64,000 nt of DNA from positions 372,001 to 436,000 of the forward strand of contig NZ_NTLB01000006.1 of NCBI RefSeq assembly GCF_002514725.1. The letters run 5' to 3'. Source of the DNA: Mangrovitalea sediminis. GTDB lineage: Bacteria; Pseudomonadota; Gammaproteobacteria; Pseudomonadales; Oleiphilaceae. Positions 1 to 9,973 of this stretch are shown piece by piece. The position numbers and the translations under genes are program-made. A model generated the notes under the pieces. That model saw nothing but the letters and a program-made list of their open reading frames with translations, was not told where the DNA came from and made no database searches. Numbering within the stretch: position 1 is the first letter of the stretch; the number at the start of each line of letters is the position of its first letter.

Positions 1-1
1 A

Positions 2-259
2 TCCAACCGGGCCGACATCAAGCGTAATCCGTTTCACCCGTTTTCGTCGTTCGATACCGCCACACTGGCGGGTCTCGCCTACGGCCACACGGTACTGGCA
101 AAAGCCTGCGAGTTGGCGGGTATTGAATTCAACGCGCGAGAAGCACACTCAGCCATTTACGACGCGGAAAAGACGGCAGAGCTGTTCTGTGCCATTGTCA
201 ATCGGTGGCAGGACCTTGGGGGCTGGCCTCTTCCAGAATCCCAGAACCAGGAGTCCTAG
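2..259 (+). CDS. rnt: Ribonuclease T, C-terminal part (5' end outside window)
   Basis: This is the last 85 codons of a DEDDh-family 3'-5' exoribonuclease, open from the window edge to a TAG at 257-259. The peptide contains [21 protein letters not shown] and the ExoIII motif [14 protein letters not shown], which supplies the catalytic His and Asp of RNase T. The family trims the 3' ends of tRNA and other stable RNAs as a homodimer. The N-terminal DEx motif lies outside the window. The last 62 bases overlap the 3' end of the convergent EAL gene. The motif match makes the assignment firm. Confidence 0.88.
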   Translation, partial: SNRADIKRNPFHPFSSFDTATLAGLAYGHTVLAKACELAGIEFNAREAHSAIYDAEKTAELFCAIVNRWQDLGGWPLPESQNQES

Positions 260-2897
260 TCGCTGCGCCTGTCATTGACGGGCTACGTCGCGCCACCCAG
301 TTCAACGCCTCAGCGACAGGCATGGGGCGAGCGACCCAATAGCCCTGAACGCGATCACACCCCAGTTTGCCGAGACAGGCCAGCGTCTCGGCATCCTCAA
401 CCCCCTCGACGACAATGCGGCACCCCAGACTGTGCCCCATTTCGACCGCTGTCCGTACGATATTCAGGGCATCTGCCGAGTGGGTTATGTCCATTTGCAG
501 GCTACGGTCGATCTTGATTTCGTTCAGCGTCATGCGCTGGATGACGGCAAGGGACGAATAGCCGGTCCCGAAATCGTCCAAAGCCAGCTCGACCCCAATA
601 CTGCCCAAAGACGCCAGCACCTGTTGCGCCAGTTGCGCGTTCTTCATGGCGGAGGTCTCGGTCAGCTCCAACGTAAGCCGGTGCGGCAACACCCCGGCCT
701 GACGGATGTCCTCTTCCAGGTCCTGCGCAAAATTCGCGGCTTCCAGATCGACAGCAGAAATGTTCACCGACAGGCTCACATGTCCCAAGCCACGGTTACT
801 CAGCTCACAGAGAATCCTCAGGGCTCGCTGTAGAACCCATCGCGTCACCCGGGTGATCACCCCTGTCTGTTCCGCATAGGGGATGAACTCAGAAGGCGGA
901 ATCGGTCCACGTTCACTATGATTCCATCGGATCAACGCTTCCAGGGACACAATGTCACCCGTCGTCAGATCCAACTGGGGCTGCAGGCAAAGACTGAGTC
1001 CCCCCTGCTCTATCGCCATATCCAGCTCCGACAGAAGCGTCAGGCGCTGCTGGCTCTGAAGCGCCAGTTTCTCCTGATAGACGGAAAATTCCCGACGCCG
1101 CTCAGCCAGATCCAGCGCAATGTTGGCCTTGCGCAGCAGCCCGACGGCACTGACATCATGCTCGGGATATACAGCCACACCAAAGCGGGGATCCAGATCG
1201 AGTGCCAGTCGCCCAAATTGGAAAGGCTGCCGAAGCAGTGCCACCAGCTGATGTAACGTTTGATCAATCTCGTCATGCAGTGGCCCGCAAATCAGAAAAG
1301 CAAAGGTATCAGCCTCTACCGATGCCAATCGCTGACGCGGAATCGCTTCCGGATCGATATCCTGAAATACCGGACTGTCCGGTATTAACGCAGAGATGCG
1401 CTCCACCATGAGCAGCAACAGGTCCCGCGCACTGTCGTAACCGATCATCCTCTCGATATCCCGTAACCGCTTGATTTCCAGAAACCAGAGCTGAAACGGT
1501 TGTCCCGGGTGATCCTGAATCAGCTGGCGCATACGGGTTTCCAACAGCGTCCGGTTGGGGAGCAGGGTCACCGGATGATGCGTCGCCTCATACAGCAGTT
1601 GGTCTTCAGCTCTCTGGCGACGCTGCTGTTCCTGAATAATCCGCTGCTGCGCCCTAAGCCGCTCGTTACGTTCCACATAGACCCTTTGGACAATGGCAAG
1701 CGACAGCAGGATGGACTCGACCGCCGAACCGATTTCCACACCGGATGTCGTAAAATCATTGACCGGCAACCAGCCAATGGAACGCAGGATTACGATAATC
1801 ACGCCAGCCTCAAGCGCAAGCCAGGCCACCGTAAACAAGCGCGCAACACGCACCCCCCGCCCCCACAGCCAAGGCCCCGCCACGGCCTGAAGAACGGCCA
1901 TCACAAAGGCCAGCAACAACCCCACCTTTTTGGCGGTAACCGCTGGCAGCACCAGGGACAAAGGCGCCCACAGAAGCGCGCTCCAGGCGACCGTCGCGAC
2001 AACCCTGTCAAGCATGGGCAGTTCGCTACGTATGGGCAGGAACAAGCGGGAGAACTGACCACCGAAAAAGACGGAAAGCGGCACACCGATCAGCAGGACC
2101 ACGTTCCAGGAGGGGTGCGATGGCCAAAGATATTCATAGGTTTTTCCATGCAGGCTGGCCTGTATCAACAGGATTGCCAGCGAGAAAAGCACATAGTAGA
2201 GATAGGTGGATTCCCGCAATGCCAGAAATATCAACAGATTGAACAGAACGGCGAACAACAGGAACCCATAGTACAGCGCATGAATCTGGCTCAAACGTGC
2301 ATCTTCCAGAAAAAATGCGCGCTCTTTCCAGATGCTTAACGGCAACATCGCCGGTCCGCTATTGCTGACACTGAAATACAGCTGATAGGACGCATGAGGC
2401 AGCAGTGTCATCGGAAACACAAAGTCCGCATGCCGAATCGGGCGATCCTTAAAGGGCAGTTGGTCCCCGGTTATCCAGTGAGAGACGGTTTTACCGTCAT
2501 GGCGGACGAACAACGACAAGTGATCCAGGAACGGCGCGGGCACAACCGCCAGTCGATGGATTACCCGGTCCGAGTTATTGATCAGTTGGGTTCGAAACCA
2601 GACTTGCCCCCCATCGAATCCGAGACTGCTGGAGCGCTGCGGCAGAGGACGCCAAGCCAAGGCGTCCTCTGCATCAAAGACCCGCAGGGGAACCCGAGCT
2701 TCATGAGCAGTGGCGACATACTCCAGTGACGGAGAGAATCTGTCCGCATCAGGTAACGGCTGTACCTCAAATGCCTCGGCCTGCGCTATCGCAGCCAGCA
2801 ATAAAAGCATCGCCCAAACAAAGCGGGCAGATAAGCGCAGGGAGGCCTTCCCTGCGGCGCGAAGCGACGACTCTCCATATCCCCTAACATTTCGCAT
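198..2897 (-). CDS. Membrane 7TMR-DISM sensor with degenerate GGDEF and EAL domain (c-di-GMP phosphodiesterase)
   Basis: An 899-residue inner-membrane signalling protein. It has an N-terminal signal-like helix ([15 protein letters not shown]), a periplasmic DISM-type beta domain (about 45-185), seven membrane helices (about 205-405), a coiled linker ([20 protein letters not shown]), a GGDEF-like domain and a C-terminal EAL domain. The GGDEF signature is replaced by [10 protein letters not shown], so cyclase activity is unlikely. The EAL domain keeps [28 protein letters not shown] and QGYWVARP, so it should hydrolyse cyclic di-GMP. The ATG at 2897 was preferred to a GTG at 2945 because the latter has no ribosome binding site. 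The sensed signal cannot be told from sequence. Confidence 0.85.
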   Translation of the reverse strand: MRNVRGYGESSLRAAGKASLRLSARFVWAMLLLLAAIAQAEAFEVQPLPDADRFSPSLEYVATAHEARVPLRVFDAEDALAWRPLPQRSSSLGFDGGQVWFRTQLINNSDRVIHRLAVVPAPFLDHLSLFVRHDGKTVSHWITGDQLPFKDRPIRHADFVFPMTLLPHASYQLYFSVSNSGPAMLPLSIWKERAFFLEDARLSQIHALYYGFLLFAVLFNLLIFLALRESTYLYYVLFSLAILLIQASLHGKTYEYLWPSHPSWNVVLLIGVPLSVFFGGQFSRLFLPIRSELPMLDRVVATVAWSALLWAPLSLVLPAVTAKKVGLLLAFVMAVLQAVAGPWLWGRGVRVARLFTVAWLALEAGVIIVILRSIGWLPVNDFTTSGVEIGSAVESILLSLAIVQRVYVERNERLRAQQRIIQEQQRRQRAEDQLLYEATHHPVTLLPNRTLLETRMRQLIQDHPGQPFQLWFLEIKRLRDIERMIGYDSARDLLLLMVERISALIPDSPVFQDIDPEAIPRQRLASVEADTFAFLICGPLHDEIDQTLHQLVALLRQPFQFGRLALDLDPRFGVAVYPEHDVSAVGLLRKANIALDLAERRREFSVYQEKLALQSQQRLTLLSELDMAIEQGGLSLCLQPQLDLTTGDIVSLEALIRWNHSERGPIPPSEFIPYAEQTGVITRVTRWVLQRALRILCELSNRGLGHVSLSVNISAVDLEAANFAQDLEEDIRQAGVLPHRLTLELTETSAMKNAQLAQQVLASLGSIGVELALDDFGTGYSSLAVIQRMTLNEIKIDRSLQMDITHSADALNIVRTAVEMGHSLGCRIVVEGVEDAETLACLGKLGCDRVQGYWVARPMPVAEALNWVARRSPSMTGAATRTPGSGILEEASPQGPATD

Positions 2898-3065
2898 GCC
2901 TTTCCGGTTATTCCGGCCACTCCTGACAGAATCACAAAAAGCCACAAGAATTGTAGGTAAACATACCGGGATCTGCCGTATTGTTTTGTAACATGTTGTT
3001 CTGTTTGGTCTTTAACGATTGACGAACAAGGTGTCACGACAGAGCCTCCGCCCCTATCCAAAAGC

Positions 3066-3103
3066 ACAAAAAAGCCCGCATAAACAAAAGATTATGCGGG
3101 CTA
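3066..3103 (-). terminator. Rho-independent terminator of pntB
   Basis: A perfect 11-bp stem, AGCCCGCATAA (3074-3084) with TTATGCGGGCT (3093-3103), has an 8-base loop. Read on the minus strand it is followed by a T run, and it starts 20 bases after the pntB stop codon. It closes the transhydrogenase operon. Confidence 0.9.
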
Positions 3104-3122
3104 GAATAGCTGTCTATCGATG

Positions 3123-4523
3123 TCAGAGATCGTTCATTGCAGCGATAACTCGCTGCTGAACCTCTTTGGCATCGCCAAACACCATCAAGGTGTTGTCGTT
3201 GATAAACAGCTTATTGGGGATGCCGGCAAAGCCCGGGCTAAGACTGCGCTTGATTACAGCGACCGTCTTGGCGTTATGCACCTCAAGGATCGGCATACCG
3301 TAAATCGGGCTGGCAGGATCATCGGATGCCGCCGGGTTGGTGACGTCATTCGCCCCAAGGACGATGGCCACATCAGCCTGCTGGAACTCGGGATTGATCA
3401 CATCCATTTCAATCAACTGCTCATAAGGCACTTCCGCTTCCGCCAGCAGAACGTTCATGTGCCCTGGCATACGGCCCGCGACAGGGTGGATCGCATACTT
3501 AACCTTGATGCCCCGTTTCTCCAGCAAGGTCGCCAGCTCTCGGGTGGCATGGTGAGCCTGCGCAACAGCCAAACCATAACCCGGTACAAAGATCACGCTG
3601 GAAGCCGTATCCAGGATCATGGCCAGGTCGTCGGCATCCGCCTGTTTGACTTTGCCATCGTAGAACGCATCGGATTCGCTTTTGCTCACACCGCCGCCCT
3701 GCTCGGCCAGCGAGCCGCCAAACAATACGTTCGTCAACGAGCGGTTCATCGCCTTGCACATGATGCCGGTCAGAATGATACCGGACGCACCAACGAGCGA
3801 CCCGGTAATGATCAGGCCATTGTTGTGCAGGATGAAACCCGTTGCAGCCCCGGCGATCCCCGAGTAGGAGTTAAGCAGCGATATCACCACCGGCATGTCA
3901 GCACCGCCGATAGGCATAACCAGCAAGACGCCCAGCAACAGACAGATCAGCCCCAGAACGCCAATCAACAGATAGGCATTTGCCGGATGCATCACGAAGT
4001 AGACGGTGCCCGCCAACACAACGATGGCACACAATTTCACCAGCGCCTTGTACAGGCGCACGTTCTTGGCATCGCTGACCTTACCCATCAACTTGCCGAC
4101 AGCGATGAAGCTACCGGTCAGGGTGACCGCGCCCACCAGCACGCTGGCGATCATCGCGATACTCCAGTCCGGCGTCGACGCGAACAGCGGCGTGTGCTGG
4201 CTTTCGATGTAACTTGCAACCGCAACCAAAAGCGATGCACCACCGCCGAAGCCGTTCAGCGCGGCAACCATCTCGGGCATCGAAGTCATCGGCACGCGCT
4301 TAGACCAGACGTAGCCAATACCGCCACCAATGACGAGACCGATCAGAATCCACCAATAGGACAGAACGTTGTGATCCAGCAGCGCCGCCACAATGGCAAC
4401 AGTCATACCGATGGCGCCCAGCTTGTTACCGCGCACCGCCGTTTTAGGTGAGGTCATTCCTTTCAGGCCGAGGATAAACAACACGGCCGAGACCAGATAG
4501 CAGAGGTTGATAAAACTGTTCAT
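3123..4523 (-). CDS. pntB: NAD(P) transhydrogenase subunit beta
   Basis: This 466-residue subunit belongs to the proton-translocating transhydrogenase, which uses the proton gradient to reduce NADP+ with NADH. The first half is the dII membrane domain with several helices (MNSFINLCYLVSAVLFILG onward). The C-terminal half is the cytoplasmic NADP-binding dIII domain, shown by VPGYGLAVAQAHH, VAGRMPGHMNVLLAE, GANDVTNPAA and the terminal KRSLSPGFAGIPN. Length matches the family. It lies 6 bases after the pntAB stop, is last in the operon and is followed by a terminator. Confidence 0.96.
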   Translation of the reverse strand: MNSFINLCYLVSAVLFILGLKGMTSPKTAVRGNKLGAIGMTVAIVAALLDHNVLSYWWILIGLVIGGGIGYVWSKRVPMTSMPEMVAALNGFGGGASLLVAVASYIESQHTPLFASTPDWSIAMIASVLVGAVTLTGSFIAVGKLMGKVSDAKNVRLYKALVKLCAIVVLAGTVYFVMHPANAYLLIGVLGLICLLLGVLLVMPIGGADMPVVISLLNSYSGIAGAATGFILHNNGLIITGSLVGASGIILTGIMCKAMNRSLTNVLFGGSLAEQGGGVSKSESDAFYDGKVKQADADDLAMILDTASSVIFVPGYGLAVAQAHHATRELATLLEKRGIKVKYAIHPVAGRMPGHMNVLLAEAEVPYEQLIEMDVINPEFQQADVAIVLGANDVTNPAASDDPASPIYGMPILEVHNAKTVAVIKRSLSPGFAGIPNKLFINDNTLMVFGDAKEVQQRVIAAMNDL

Positions 4524-4529
4524 AGGCGA

Positions 4530-4814
4530 TTACTTTTTCTTGAACATTTGCAACATACGGTTGGTCACGAAGAACCCGCCGAAGATGTTGATGGATGCCA
4601 GGATGACCGCCAGTACACCCAGGATGGTGGACAGGGCCGTGGTGTGCTCACCGCCACCGGCGCTGATAATGGCGCCGACCACGACGATTCCGGAGATCGC
4701 GTTGGAGCCGCTCATCAGCGGCGTGTGCAGCGTCGGCGGAACCTTGTTGATGATTTCAACACCAACGAAGATCGCCAGCACGAAGATGGTCAGGGAGATA
4801 ATCAGCATATCCAT
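4530..4814 (-). CDS. pntAB: NAD(P) transhydrogenase subunit alpha part 2
   Basis: A 94-residue membrane protein that forms the alpha-side dII segment when PntA is split in two. It shows about three hydrophobic helices (MDMLIISLTIFVLAIFVG; ISGIVVVGAIISAG; the LGVLAVILASINIFGGFFV segment) and the conserved TPLMSGSNAISG loop. Its ATG overlaps the pntAA stop by one base (TAATG), so the two are translationally coupled. It is needed with PntB to make the proton channel. Confidence 0.94.
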   Translation of the reverse strand: MDMLIISLTIFVLAIFVGVEIINKVPPTLHTPLMSGSNAISGIVVVGAIISAGGGEHTTALSTILGVLAVILASINIFGGFFVTNRMLQMFKKK

Positions 4815-5980
4815 TAGTTGCCCGCCTCCTGGGGTTGCAGACGTTCTTTCAGCGCCGCATGCACTACGTCGCCGTCGGCCGTCAGCATGGTGGATGAGAC
4901 AATCTCGTCCTCAAGGTTAAGCTCCAGCTCACCGTCCTTCGACATGTTGTAGAGAAAGGTCGTAATGTTCTTGCTGTAGAGCTGGGACGCGTGAACCGGC
5001 ACACGCGACGGATGATCGCAGTAGCCGATGATCGTGACGCCATCCTTGTAGACTTTTTCGTTGCGAACCGTGCCTTCGACGTTGCCGCCACGCTCCGCCG
5101 CCAGATCGACAATCACCGAACCTTTTTTCATCAGGTGCAACATATCGGCCGTGATCAGCTTTGGCGCCTCGCGGCCGGGAATCAGGGCCGTGGTGACAAT
5201 CAGGTTGGACTGAGCCACCTTCTGGGCCATCTGCTCACGCTGACGACGATAGAACTCTTCCGACTGCGCCTTCGCATAACCACCGGTCGCCTTATCGTCC
5301 TGCGCCGGCAGGTCGAACTCGACGAACTTGGCACCCAGGCTCTCTACCTGCTCACGTGCAGCGGAGCGGGTGTCGTAGGCCTCCACCACCGCACCCAGGC
5401 GGCGCGCCGTGGAGATGGCCATCAAGCCGGCTACGCCAGCGCCGATAATGAACACCTTGGCCGGCGTAATGGTACCGGCCGCGGTCATCAACATCGGGAA
5501 GTATTGGGGCAGCGACATGGCTCCGGCGAGAACGCCTCGGTAGCCGGAAATAGCGGCCATGGAGCTGAGCACATCCATGCTCTGCGCACGCGTAATCCGC
5601 GGAATAAACTCCAGGGCAAAACTGCGCACCTTGCGCGCAGCCAGCTTCTGTACGACGTCGAGGCTGTAATAGGCATCCATCATGCAAATCAGCGACGCAC
5701 CCTCACGAATCAAATCTGCTTCGTGATAGCCGTTTTCGACGTCCTCGGTCGGCACGCGGACCTTCAGAACGAGGTCAGCCTGCTCGTACAGGGACTTTGC
5801 ATCGGCGGCGAGGCTCGCACCGGCAGCGCGGAACTCATCGTCACCAATGTGGGACCGGTCGCCCGCTCCAGCCTGCACAACCACGTCAAAACCCTTTTTG
5901 ACGAGATCCGCAACACCGGACGGTATGACGGCGACCCGGGCTTCATCTGAGAAGATTTCTTTGGGTATACCGACGATCAT
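4814..5980 (-). CDS. pntAA: NAD(P) transhydrogenase subunit alpha part 1
   Basis: A 388-residue NAD(H)-binding dI subunit, soluble and peripheral to the membrane. It is similar to alanine dehydrogenase: MIVGIPKEIFSDEARVAVIP at the start, then a Rossmann nucleotide-binding motif (IIGAGVAGLMAISTARRLGA) and the mobile-loop region KDGVTIIGYCDHPSRVP. It is the first gene of the pntAA-pntAB-pntB operon. The split into two alpha genes differs from the single pntA of enteric bacteria but is common in other proteobacteria. Confidence 0.95.
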   Translation of the reverse strand: MIVGIPKEIFSDEARVAVIPSGVADLVKKGFDVVVQAGAGDRSHIGDDEFRAAGASLAADAKSLYEQADLVLKVRVPTEDVENGYHEADLIREGASLICMMDAYYSLDVVQKLAARKVRSFALEFIPRITRAQSMDVLSSMAAISGYRGVLAGAMSLPQYFPMLMTAAGTITPAKVFIIGAGVAGLMAISTARRLGAVVEAYDTRSAAREQVESLGAKFVEFDLPAQDDKATGGYAKAQSEEFYRRQREQMAQKVAQSNLIVTTALIPGREAPKLITADMLHLMKKGSVIVDLAAERGGNVEGTVRNEKVYKDGVTIIGYCDHPSRVPVHASQLYSKNITTFLYNMSKDGELELNLEDEIVSSTMLTADGDVVHAALKERLQPQEAGN

Positions 5981-6323
5981 AGGTTTTATTCCAATGCGTA
6001 GGTTTCTTTAAGGCGGGAAAAGGAGAAATCGAATCAAAAAAAAGTGAACGAGAGCGTTTGCTTTTTTTATTCGCAACCTCGTCTGACAGGTTTGCGCGCT
6101 CCCGGTAAAGCGGGTCCTTTTCCAGCGGGGCGTAGTTTTACTCGATTGCCCCCCTTCCTGGCAACCGTAAATCTTCGGAAATCAGAAGAGACTCAGCGGC
6201 GAAAGCGCCTGGAAAATCGACGAAATACCCAAGAACCTGTTTAACAAAAAAGACCGAAATCGGCCTGCAACCCCCGTCACTGCAAGGTTGTGTAAAAAAA
6301 TTACAATCAGACTTACGTCTAAA
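5981..6323. other. Gene-free stretch upstream of pntAA
   Basis: This stretch must hold the pntAA promoter and leader, read on the minus strand. No reading frame in it looks coding. I see no recognisable operator, repeat or structured RNA. Short A/T runs near 6030-6070 could belong to a promoter but no clear -35/-10 pair could be assigned. Confidence 0.5.
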
Positions 6324-6360
6324 ACCCCAAAAAAATACCCGACAGGATCGCTGCCGGGCA
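6324..6360 (-). terminator. Rho-independent terminator of the peroxiredoxin gene
   Basis: On the minus strand, TGCCCGGCAG pairs with CTGTCGGGTA (10 bp with two G-U pairs, 5-base loop CGATC). A run of seven T follows. It lies 46 bases after the peroxiredoxin stop codon. Confidence 0.88.
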
Positions 6361-6406
6361 TTTTTCCGATGAAGAAAAAAACTTCATCGCCTAACGCTAA
6401 AAACCA

Positions 6407-7009
6407 TTACAGGCCAGAGGCATTCTCAGCCAGGTACTTGGCAACACCATCCGGAGATGCGTCCATCCCCTTGTCGCCCTTCTTCCAACCAGCAGGACAG
6501 ACTTCGCCGTGCTCTTCATGGAATTGCAGCGCATCAACCAGACGCAGCAACTCGTCCATGTTTCGACCCAGCGGCAGATCGTTAATGATCTGCGAACGCA
6601 CAACACCATCCTTGTCGATCAGGAACGCGCCACGGAAGGCAACGCCACCATCGGACTCGACGTCATACGCCTTGACGATGTCGTGATTCATGTCGGCAGC
6701 CAGGGTATAACGAACTGCGCCGATACCGCCATTGTCGACAGAAGTGTTACGCCATGCGTTGTGAGTGAAGTGGGAGTCGATCGAAACACCGATCACTTCC
6801 ACATTACGCTCTTTGAACGCATCCATCCGGTGATCCAGCGCAATCAGCTCTGACGGGCAAACAAAGGTAAAGTCGAGCGGGTAGAAGAACACGAGCCCAT
6901 ACTTGCCCTTGATGGCTTCGGACAGGGTAAAGGTGTCGGTAATGGTGCCATCGCCCAGTACAGCGGGAACGGTGAAGTCAGGAGCAGGTTTTCCTACAAG
7001 TACGCTCAT
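6407..7009 (-). CDS. Typical 2-Cys peroxiredoxin (AhpC/Prx1 class)
   Basis: A 200-residue thiol peroxidase that reduces hydrogen peroxide and organic peroxides. The peroxidatic cysteine is C51 in DFTFVCPSE and the resolving cysteine is C171 in GEVCPAGW, so both catalytic residues are present. The length and the extended C-terminus (KKGDKGMDASPDGVAKYL) fit the typical 2-Cys subgroup. A GGAG ribosome site precedes the ATG. No AhpF or thioredoxin gene is adjacent, so the reductant is unknown. The gene stands alone between its own terminator and an upstream gap of about 270 bases. Confidence 0.95.
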   Translation of the reverse strand: MSVLVGKPAPDFTVPAVLGDGTITDTFTLSEAIKGKYGLVFFYPLDFTFVCPSELIALDHRMDAFKERNVEVIGVSIDSHFTHNAWRNTSVDNGGIGAVRYTLAADMNHDIVKAYDVESDGGVAFRGAFLIDKDGVVRSQIINDLPLGRNMDELLRLVDALQFHEEHGEVCPAGWKKGDKGMDASPDGVAKYLAENASGL

Positions 7010-7282
7010 TAGCGGCTATCTCCAGTTAGCTCTTTGAATGACAGGCAAAAACACCCAAGGTGCAAGCGCCCAAAAATGACGTCGCGCCATAATATACAGC
7101 GCCCGGAAAAGCGATGAAGCATCCGGCCATTAATTTTTACGATCACAGCTATAGCTTTAGCTTATGATTCGATTTCCCAGTAAGGTTCTGGAACTCAGCT
7201 CGAACACCCATCGCCAATACCACAACATCACAAGTGGGTTTCAATGCCATGAATTTCAAGAGCCTCTTGTAACGCGCCGCCC

Positions 7283-8188
7283 TTATTCCGGCGTCACGCG
7301 ACGACGCAAGACTTTACGCTTGACCCGCTGCAAAACCAGTCCTGCCACAATCAAAACCAATCCCACATAAGTCGCCGGCAGGATTTTTTCTCCAACCAGA
7401 TAATGAATGAAGATCAGGGATAAGAAAGGCGAGATAAAGATAAAGTTGCTGATGGTCGCCGTGTTATCGGCCAGTTTCATGGCGTTCAGCCAAAGCACAT
7501 AAGAGATCCCCATTTCGAACACGCCGACGTAGGCCGCGCCAATGAGACCGGAAGCCCGCTCTACCTCAAAACCATCGGTGAAGGCGCAGATCAACGCAAT
7601 AAAAGGTAGTCCGAAGAGGAAGTTGAGCAGCAGGCCAGCCACAGGATCCCGGCGATCCCGGGTGTTGGCTATCCAGTAAAGCGCCCAGATCAGGGTGCTG
7701 GACAAGGCCAGGACGACCCCCATCGTGTCAGCAAAATGCAGACTCAGTAGATCGCCACGCGAAGCAATAACGACAACACCGAGATAACAGACTAAGCCGG
7801 CGACGACGTCGAGAGGTCTCAGACGCTGCTTTAATAAAGGAACGGACAGATACGTCAGCGTCAGCGCCCATGTGTAGTTGAGAGGCTGAGCCTCCTGAGC
7901 CGGCAGCCGGTTATAGGCACCGAAGAGGACCAGGTAATACAGGCAGGGATTCATCAGCCCCAGCCCCAGCGACTGCAGGTATTGCCGCCGGGAATAACGC
8001 CAGAGTTCCGAGAAACGCCCCTGAAGCGCCAGAACGCTTCCCAAGACAAAAATAGAGACCAACGACGCATAAAACAGCAATTGAACAGGCGTCATCGCTG
8101 CCAGGGACAGCTTGAAAGCGGAAGCGACCGTCGACCAGAGGAGAACCGTCAGAAGCCCTAACATGACGGCCTTGCGTTGTCGCTCCAC
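7283..8188 (-). CDS. EamA/DMT-family transporter
   Basis: A 301-residue polytopic inner-membrane protein of the drug/metabolite transporter superfamily. About ten helices form two EamA repeats of five, with the second repeat starting near FADTMGVVLALSSTLIWALY. The C-terminus is strongly basic (LQRVKRKVLRRRVTPE), as expected for a cytoplasmic end. The start is a GTG behind GGGAGGT. Members export amino acids, purines or other small metabolites; the substrate is not predictable here. Confidence 0.88.
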   Translation of the reverse strand: MERQRKAVMLGLLTVLLWSTVASAFKLSLAAMTPVQLLFYASLVSIFVLGSVLALQGRFSELWRYSRRQYLQSLGLGLMNPCLYYLVLFGAYNRLPAQEAQPLNYTWALTLTYLSVPLLKQRLRPLDVVAGLVCYLGVVVIASRGDLLSLHFADTMGVVLALSSTLIWALYWIANTRDRRDPVAGLLLNFLFGLPFIALICAFTDGFEVERASGLIGAAYVGVFEMGISYVLWLNAMKLADNTATISNFIFISPFLSLIFIHYLVGEKILPATYVGLVLIVAGLVLQRVKRKVLRRRVTPE

Positions 8189-8282
8189 ATGACCTCCCAG
8201 TCAGCATAATTCGTGATCGCAGGGAGTATGCCCGCCGGGACGCGACGGGTCCATGGTCGAATAGTCGTGACTCAAGCGGGCT

Positions 8283-8900
8283 TTAGTTGCGGAAAGCCGC
8301 CAACGCTGCCGCGGCGCCCATAAAGAAGCCGCCGAAAACGCGATTCAGGTGTCGTTGCTGGCGAGGTGTGCGCAACACCTTAAGGATCTGCGTCGCCAAC
8401 GTGGCATACCCCACCATCACAACGATATCCACCACAATCATCGTTGCCCCCATTATCACGAACTGCGGAACATGAGGTGTTGTCGCGTCCACGAATTGAG
8501 GGAACAGCGCGACCAGGAAAACCGTCGCCTTGGGATTCGTCAGGTTCACTACGGTCGCCTGCCAAAAACGGCGGTGCGCAGAAAGTACCCTGCCCTTATC
8601 GCCATCGAGCTGCAGAGCCCCTTCCCGGAATTTCTGCCAGCCTAACCACATCAGGTAAGCAACGCCGACCCACTTCACCAGACTGAAGGCAATTTCCGAG
8701 GATCCCAGCAAAGCTCCAAGGCCGATGCCGACCAGGACAATCTGGGACCCCAGCCCAAGCTGCAGCCCCAGAATAGCGGGCAGCGAATGGCGAACGCCAT
8801 AACGAAGGCCATTACTCATGGTGTTCACCGCACCCGCTCCAGGGGAAATACTGATCAGCACGGCTGCCAGCAAAAACACCAGCCAAGTATTGAAGGCCAT
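8283..8900 (-). CDS. LysE/RhtB-family amino acid exporter
   Basis: A 205-residue membrane protein with the family N-terminal signature SISPGAGAVNTMSNGLRYG and six predicted helices. It also has the central WLGWQKFREG and NLTNPKATVFLVALFPQF motifs seen in RhtB-type homoserine/threonine/leucine exporters. The ATG at 8900 was chosen because AAAGGAGAG lies just upstream; the frame stays open 24 bases further. It probably exports amino acids. It is transcribed in the same direction as the EamA gene, about 95 bases away. Confidence 0.9.
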   Translation of the reverse strand: MAFNTWLVFLLAAVLISISPGAGAVNTMSNGLRYGVRHSLPAILGLQLGLGSQIVLVGIGLGALLGSSEIAFSLVKWVGVAYLMWLGWQKFREGALQLDGDKGRVLSAHRRFWQATVVNLTNPKATVFLVALFPQFVDATTPHVPQFVIMGATMIVVDIVVMVGYATLATQILKVLRTPRQQRHLNRVFGGFFMGAAAALAAFRN

Positions 8901-8978
8901 CGCTCTCTCCTTTATGGAACCCATCGCTAACGGGAAGGCGCTCTATCATACGCCGATCACCTTTAGAGGGGCAGATCT

Positions 8979-9848
8979 TCACCTCGTTTCAGCGACGTCC
9001 GCCGGCAACCCCGTCCACTCGACGGAAAGATCCCACAAACGGCGGGCAATGTTATCATCAGCGGCTTCCCGCGAAATTTTCGCCTTCCGGCAACGGTAAA
9101 AGTAGTCTCCCGTCTTGTCTGCGACCGCATCCGAACTGGCCAACCAGGCCGTCGTCCTGGCCCCCTCCTCCGGCGTGATCAGGAATAGCTTGATCGCCGC
9201 GCTGGCCAGCTTTTCGTACCAGTGATCGCCAGGCCAGATATTCGTTTTCACCGCTCCCGGGTGCAGGCAATTCACGGTAATACCTTTCGCCTCCAGACGC
9301 CTCGCCAATTCGCGCGTGAACAGGATATTGGCCAGTTTTGATTGAGAATACGCCTTGAAGACCCGGTACCCCTTTTTCAGATTGAGGTCGTCAAAGTGCA
9401 TATGGCCTTGGTGATGAGCTGTCGACGCAACGTTGACGATACGCCCTCCCGGGGCTTTCAATGTCGGCAGAATCAGTTGGGTGAACAGAAAGGGCCCCAG
9501 GTGGTTGGTCGCAAAAGTGAGTTCAAAACCGTCCACCGAGGTCTTACGCTTCATGGACGCAATGCCGGCGTTGTTGACCAGAACGTCCAACTCCGGCCAT
9601 TTCTCCCGGACGATCGCAGCCGCCTTACGTACCGATTCCAGCGAGGAAAGGTCCAATGTCAGCGTATCCAACTTCGCAGCCGGATGCGCCTTGCGAATCT
9701 GGTTACAGGCGTCCAGGGCCGCTTCCGGTCGACGGCACGCCAAAACGACTTCGGCCCCCATACCGGCCAACATCTCAGCGGCAACGTAACCGATGCCACT
9801 ATTGGCTCCTGTGATCAGTACCCGTTTGTTCTGCATCGTATCCGCCAT
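8979..9848 (-). CDS. Short-chain dehydrogenase/reductase
   Basis: A 289-residue Rossmann-fold oxidoreductase of the retinol-dehydrogenase-like SDR group. It has the cofactor motif TGANSGIG near the N-terminus, followed by ACRRPEAA, which suggests NADP(H) preference through the Arg. It also has the NNAG motif and the catalytic YSQSK with an upstream Ser (VNVASTAHHQ). AAGGAGCGG precedes the ATG. The substrate is unknown; such enzymes act on lipid aldehydes, ketones or alcohols. It stands apart from its neighbours. Confidence 0.9.
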   Translation of the reverse strand: MADTMQNKRVLITGANSGIGYVAAEMLAGMGAEVVLACRRPEAALDACNQIRKAHPAAKLDTLTLDLSSLESVRKAAAIVREKWPELDVLVNNAGIASMKRKTSVDGFELTFATNHLGPFLFTQLILPTLKAPGGRIVNVASTAHHQGHMHFDDLNLKKGYRVFKAYSQSKLANILFTRELARRLEAKGITVNCLHPGAVKTNIWPGDHWYEKLASAAIKLFLITPEEGARTTAWLASSDAVADKTGDYFYRCRKAKISREAADDNIARRLWDLSVEWTGLPADVAETR

Positions 9849-9973
9849 GAACCGCTCCTTTTCCCGAAGCCATCAATCACCGATCGAGCGACGATGGTCA
9901 CCGGTGCCGCTCGCTTCCCATGGCATTATGCATAAGTTCGATACTTATGAAAATAACGAATCGTGTATACCGA

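Noticed and set aside
3120-4451. 443-codon open frame antisense to pntB
   Set aside because: Low-complexity His/Gln/Arg-rich peptide, a shadow of the membrane protein gene on the other strand.
7164-7370. 68-codon frame upstream of the EamA gene
   Set aside because: Overlaps the end of the transporter gene antisense, has no ribosome site and no family likeness.
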